From NCBI GenBank assembly GCA_028704415.1, contig JAQWFM010000004.1, forward strand, positions 1-64,000: a DNA stretch of 64,000 nt. The letters are read 5' to 3'. Position numbers and translations under genes: made by a program. Below the pieces are notes generated by a model. It worked only from the letters and a program-made list of their open reading frames with translations. It was not told the origin of the DNA and did no database searches. Source of the DNA: Oscillospiraceae bacterium. GTDB taxonomy: Bacteria > Bacillota > Clostridia > Saccharofermentanales > Fastidiosipilaceae. Positions 61,078 to 64,000 of this stretch are shown piece by piece (the stretch's first letter is position 1; each line of letters opens with the position of its first letter).

Positions 61078-61960
61078 GCCGCGCGGCCAGGAGCTGGTGC
61101 CAGATGATTTCCGGGCGGCTGCAGCAGCGGCCGCGGGCAGCCTGCAGCGCCAGGGGTCTGGCGCTGCGCATAGCGTAGGCCAGGACCTGCGGCAGGGAGA
61201 GCATGCCGCAGTCATTATCACTGTCGCCAAATACCGCCGTCTCCTGCAGCGCAATCCCTAAGTGCTTTGCCAGGATCTGCAGGGAGCGGCCTTTATCCGC
61301 CGCCGGGGGAATCAGATCCAGCCAGCCATTGGCGTAGGTCAGGCGGGCGCTTTCGCCCACCTGCCGGCGCCAGTCGGCCAGGATCAGATCCACGCGCCGG
61401 TCCGACAGGTCACCGGACAGCGGCATGGAGATTTTAAGCTTTTGATCGGGCACGGCCGCTAAATCCGGCACCGGTGCAATGTCAAACCCCACCACCTCCT
61501 GCATATACCACAGGATTGCTTCATCCCCTGCCTGGCAGTAGGCCTGCCGGACGCCCGACAGCACAATGTGCGGCTGCCTGCTGCTCTGGCACATCCGCGC
61601 GATGATCGACTGAGCGACCGAATCCGGAAAGCTGACCCAATCCAGCATCCGGCCATTGCAGTACAGTAAGGAACCGTTTTCCGCGATGTAGCTGATCTGA
61701 TCTGCCAGGCGGCCGAATAAGCGGCGCAGATTGGCATACTGTCTGCCGCTGGCGGCAACAAAGTCACCGCCACTTTCCAGCCAGCGGGCCAGCAGTTCCA
61801 GGTGCTGCGGCTCTATCGCCTGCGCCTGCGGCCGCAATAAGGTGCCGTCCAGGTCACTGGCCAGCAGCCGGATCGGCACCGGCCAGGCAGGCAGGCGGTC
61901 CTGCTGACTGCAGTCAGGGGCAGGCGACGGTCCTGGGGGGCTTCCGGGCAGCAGACTCAT
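61070..61960 (-). CDS. Cof-type HAD sugar phosphatase
   Basis: A 296-residue HAD-IIB phosphatase. Motif I 'LASDLDGTLLRPQ', motif II 'VAASGRQYANL', a type IIB cap, and motif IV 'AVFGDSDNDCGML'. An N-terminal extension of about 30 residues, rich in Pro and Gln, precedes the motif. It starts inside the fbp end (ATGA-type overlap), so it is co-translated with it. Confidence 0.93.
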   Translation of the reverse strand: MSLLPGSPPGPSPAPDCSQQDRLPAWPVPIRLLASDLDGTLLRPQAQAIEPQHLELLARWLESGGDFVAASGRQYANLRRLFGRLADQISYIAENGSLLYCNGRMLDWVSFPDSVAQSIIARMCQSSRQPHIVLSGVRQAYCQAGDEAILWYMQEVVGFDIAPVPDLAAVPDQKLKISMPLSGDLSDRRVDLILADWRRQVGESARLTYANGWLDLIPPAADKGRSLQILAKHLGIALQETAVFGDSDNDCGMLSLPQVLAYAMRSARPLALQAARGRCCSRPEIIWHQLLAARLK

Positions 61961-63942
61961 GGGCGTCGGAGCGTCCGGCTGTGCCGCGTGGCCGCCGATT
62001 CCTTAAGCCTGCCGCGGCGGTAGGCGTCAATCAGCTGCTGCAGATCGTGAATACGTTCTTCTAGCTCCCGGCCCTGGTCAGTATCTGCAATTCTGAGCCG
62101 CTGGGGCATCACCCGCACCACTTTGATCCGGGGCGTATAGCTGCCCATATCGCTCTCAATCTGGGTAAAATTGTAGTGCTCGGCCAGGGACAAGGTATGG
62201 GAATCAAAAATCAGGGTGTAGCCTGCTATACCGGTTTTGGGCTGGTAAGCTTTGGAGATGCCGCCGTCAATCACAAAAAGTTTACCGTTAGCCTTGACCG
62301 GCGATTCGCCATCTTTGATTTTGACCGGCACATGACCGTTTACGATATGGGAAACCGCCGGATCCAGGCCAAACTCCGCAAAGATCCGGTCGCAGATCTC
62401 CTCCTCCTGCGACAATTTATAATAAGGGTTAAAGACTTCTTTTTTTTGCTCCGGGTCATCCAGAAAATAGTTTTCAAAGGTAGCCATTTTGCTCTTGCCA
62501 AACATCGGCGAAGCCGCCCCGCACCACAGATACCACATAAAATCCTGGGCGTCGCGGCGGACCTGGCGGTCACGCACTTCATAGTAAGCCTGGGTGATGG
62601 TTTCGCCAATCACATCCAGCAGGGCCCGGCCGGAGACCTGGCGGCCGCCGAGATTAAGCTGCATAAAGCTGCCGTCCGGGTTCAGGGGGATGCAGCCGTG
62701 AAAGAGCAGGTTATGGTTGACGATTTTATAGGGCTGCCCGTGAGCATACAAAAAGGCGACATGACGCTGCAGCCGTTCGCTATGCAAAAATGAAGCCTCG
62801 ATGGCCTTCATCAGGTCTTCCTCACGGGAGGTGAGCGCCAGCGGATGCTCCGGGTCAATGGTGGGGAAGTTGGTATCTTTGAGGGGATAAGCCTTGCCCC
62901 CGCTCTCATAGACGCCGCGGTGAAAGTCCGTTTTAAGCAGGACATTGCGCTCATCCATCTGATATTCAGGGTGGCGCTGGATCAGCTGTCCCTCCAGCTT
63001 AAATAAAATGACCGCTATGGCTTTTTGCATCCGGGCAGCTGACTGCCGGTCGATGGAGTCATATAAATTGGTGTCCAGCTGATGTGTCGTAAAGCAGGCA
63101 CAGGGATCGTCACGGTAAGTCTCCTCCGCAAAGTCGGACAGCGCCCGCAGGTTTAACGCGTAGCCATCCTCCAGCGCGTCAATATTGGAGTAGCTCAGGG
63201 CGATGCGCAGCACCGAGCACATGCAGACCCGGGAGCCCGCGGCCGCCCCCATCCATTCCACGTCATGGTTGCCCCACTGGATGTCCACCCGGTCAAAATC
63301 AATCAGCTCCTCCATGATGGTGTGCGGGCCTTTGCCCCGGTCAAAGATGTCGCCAATGATATGCAGATAGTTGACGCAGATTTTTTGAATCAGCTCACAC
63401 AGCGACAGGATAAAGTCCTCACTGCTGCCGCTGTCAATGATAAAGGCGATGATCTGATTGACATAACGGTCCCGGTCAAAATCGCCGGTACCAATATAGA
63501 GCAGTTCATTAATCAGCGGCGCGTACTCCCGGGGCATCTTGCGGGTGACGTCCTCCCGCGCGTATTTGGCGGAGATATAGCGGCAAAGGTCTGTCAGGCG
63601 AATGATGGTTATCCTGGTCCATTCATTGCTGTCACGGCCGCTGTCATGCAGCAGGCTGAGGACCTTGTGCGGGTCATAGACCAGATTGGCCAGCTGATTT
63701 TGCTCTTGCTGGGGCAGGATATTGCCGTACAGTTCCCTGATTTTGGTGCGAATGTTGCCGGAAGCCGAGCGCATCAGGTGAATGAACGCGCCGTCTTCGC
63801 CATGCAGATCACTGAAAAAGTACTCCGTGCCTTTAGGCAGTTCATTCAGGGCTTGCAGGCGCAGGATCTCGCCCTGGGCCAGACGGATGTTGGGGTAGGC
63901 CCGGGCCAGCAGCCGCAGATACTTATCATTGGATTGGCTCAT
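61957..63942 (-). CDS. fbp: Class III fructose-1,6-bisphosphatase
   Basis: A 661-residue Fbp of the Bacillota-specific class III. Calcineurin-like metal motifs: 'FFSDLHGEDGAFIHLM', 'GDIFDRGKGPHTIMEELIDFD' in two parts, 'QWGNHDVEWMGAAAG' and 'FVIDGGISKAYQPKTGIAGYTLI' in parts. The product is a gluconeogenic phosphatase. AAAAGGAG lies before the ATG. Confidence 0.96.
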   Translation of the reverse strand: MSQSNDKYLRLLARAYPNIRLAQGEILRLQALNELPKGTEYFFSDLHGEDGAFIHLMRSASGNIRTKIRELYGNILPQQEQNQLANLVYDPHKVLSLLHDSGRDSNEWTRITIIRLTDLCRYISAKYAREDVTRKMPREYAPLINELLYIGTGDFDRDRYVNQIIAFIIDSGSSEDFILSLCELIQKICVNYLHIIGDIFDRGKGPHTIMEELIDFDRVDIQWGNHDVEWMGAAAGSRVCMCSVLRIALSYSNIDALEDGYALNLRALSDFAEETYRDDPCACFTTHQLDTNLYDSIDRQSAARMQKAIAVILFKLEGQLIQRHPEYQMDERNVLLKTDFHRGVYESGGKAYPLKDTNFPTIDPEHPLALTSREEDLMKAIEASFLHSERLQRHVAFLYAHGQPYKIVNHNLLFHGCIPLNPDGSFMQLNLGGRQVSGRALLDVIGETITQAYYEVRDRQVRRDAQDFMWYLWCGAASPMFGKSKMATFENYFLDDPEQKKEVFNPYYKLSQEEEICDRIFAEFGLDPAVSHIVNGHVPVKIKDGESPVKANGKLFVIDGGISKAYQPKTGIAGYTLIFDSHTLSLAEHYNFTQIESDMGSYTPRIKVVRVMPQRLRIADTDQGRELEERIHDLQQLIDAYRRGRLKESAATRHSRTLRRP

Positions 63943-63959
63943 GATTAAGCAGCTCCTTT

Positions 63960-64000
63960 TTATTCATCCAGTTTCAGAACACTCATAAAAGCTTCCTGCG
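63960..64000 (-). CDS. Possible 3' end of a gene at the right edge
   Basis: On the minus strand an open frame from the edge reads '...QEAFMSVLKLDE' and stops at 63960-63962, 17 bases before the fbp start. The fragment is too short to identify. It could be chance. Confidence 0.35.
   Translation of the reverse strand, partial: QEAFMSVLKLDE

Overview
The window looks like the chromosome of an anaerobic Gram-positive bacterium of the Bacillota, most likely a Clostridia lineage. The reasons are the rimP-nusA-rnpM-L7Ae-infB-rbfA-nrnA-truB-ribF gene order, an L27 with a cleavable N-terminal extension next to the Prp protease, a class III fructose-1,6-bisphosphatase, rubredoxin, FeoA/FeoB, a T-box leader and strong Shine-Dalgarno sites. 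Base composition is moderate to high GC by eye, with a more AT-rich patch near 45.0-45.9 kb. No rRNA, CRISPR array, insertion sequence or prophage was seen. There is one tRNA (Leu, anticodon TAG).

Layout. 1-15.0 kb, minus strand: one long operon from a promoter near 15.03 kb to a strong terminator at about 0.17 kb. It carries rimP, nusA, rnpM, an L7Ae-like gene, infB, rbfA, nrnA, truB, a ribF fused to an M16-peptidase-like gene, a second M16-like gene whose zinc motif is broken, lgt and rodA. 15.3-18.0 kb, plus strand: a small P-loop protein, mscL, then ilvN-ilvC with no large ilvB subunit beside them. 18.1-21.6 kb, minus: an iron-uptake operon (feoA, feoA, feoB, a 37-residue membrane peptide overlapping feoB, and a Cys-rich FeoB-associated protein). 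21.8-26.9 kb: a DUF4364 gene, rubredoxin, yhbY, obgE, rpmA, prp, rplU with a leader, a glyoxalase-like gene and a metallo-beta-lactamase-fold gene. 27.3-32.1 kb, minus: ilvE, then a four-gene locus (eetA, eetB, a twin-repeat lipoprotein, apbE) that matches flavin-based extracellular electron transfer.

32.4-44.7 kb: a purine permease, a 2-hydroxyacid dehydrogenase, an SRAP protein, a HAD phosphatase, a KimA-like potassium permease, a T-box-controlled CstA-family transporter, an iron alcohol dehydrogenase behind a Rex-like operator, and a reactive-sulfur cluster (rhodanese, SqrR/BigR-type ArsR regulator, thioredoxin-reductase-like flavoprotein without its CxxC). 44.8-48.5 kb: tRNA-Leu followed by a small accessory stretch (frameshifted XRE regulator, macro-domain protein, VOC protein, truncated DUF2798-like protein) and PPK2. 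48.5-59.0 kb, minus: KtrB, KtrA, a LacI regulator, a CUT1 sugar ABC importer, a GH2 glycosidase and an MbfA-like ferritin/VIT1 protein. 59.1-64 kb: LysR plus aldose-1-epimerase-like, then a Cof-type HAD phosphatase and fbp on the minus strand.

The most interesting items are the electron-transfer locus with its twin-repeat putative flavoprotein, the RibF-M16 fusion next to a partner with a lost zinc ligand, the T-box upstream of a CstA transporter, the sulfur-sensor cluster, a probable AUU start for truB, and the 37-residue peptide coupled to feoB. Functions are assigned from family motifs read by eye; no database search was possible.
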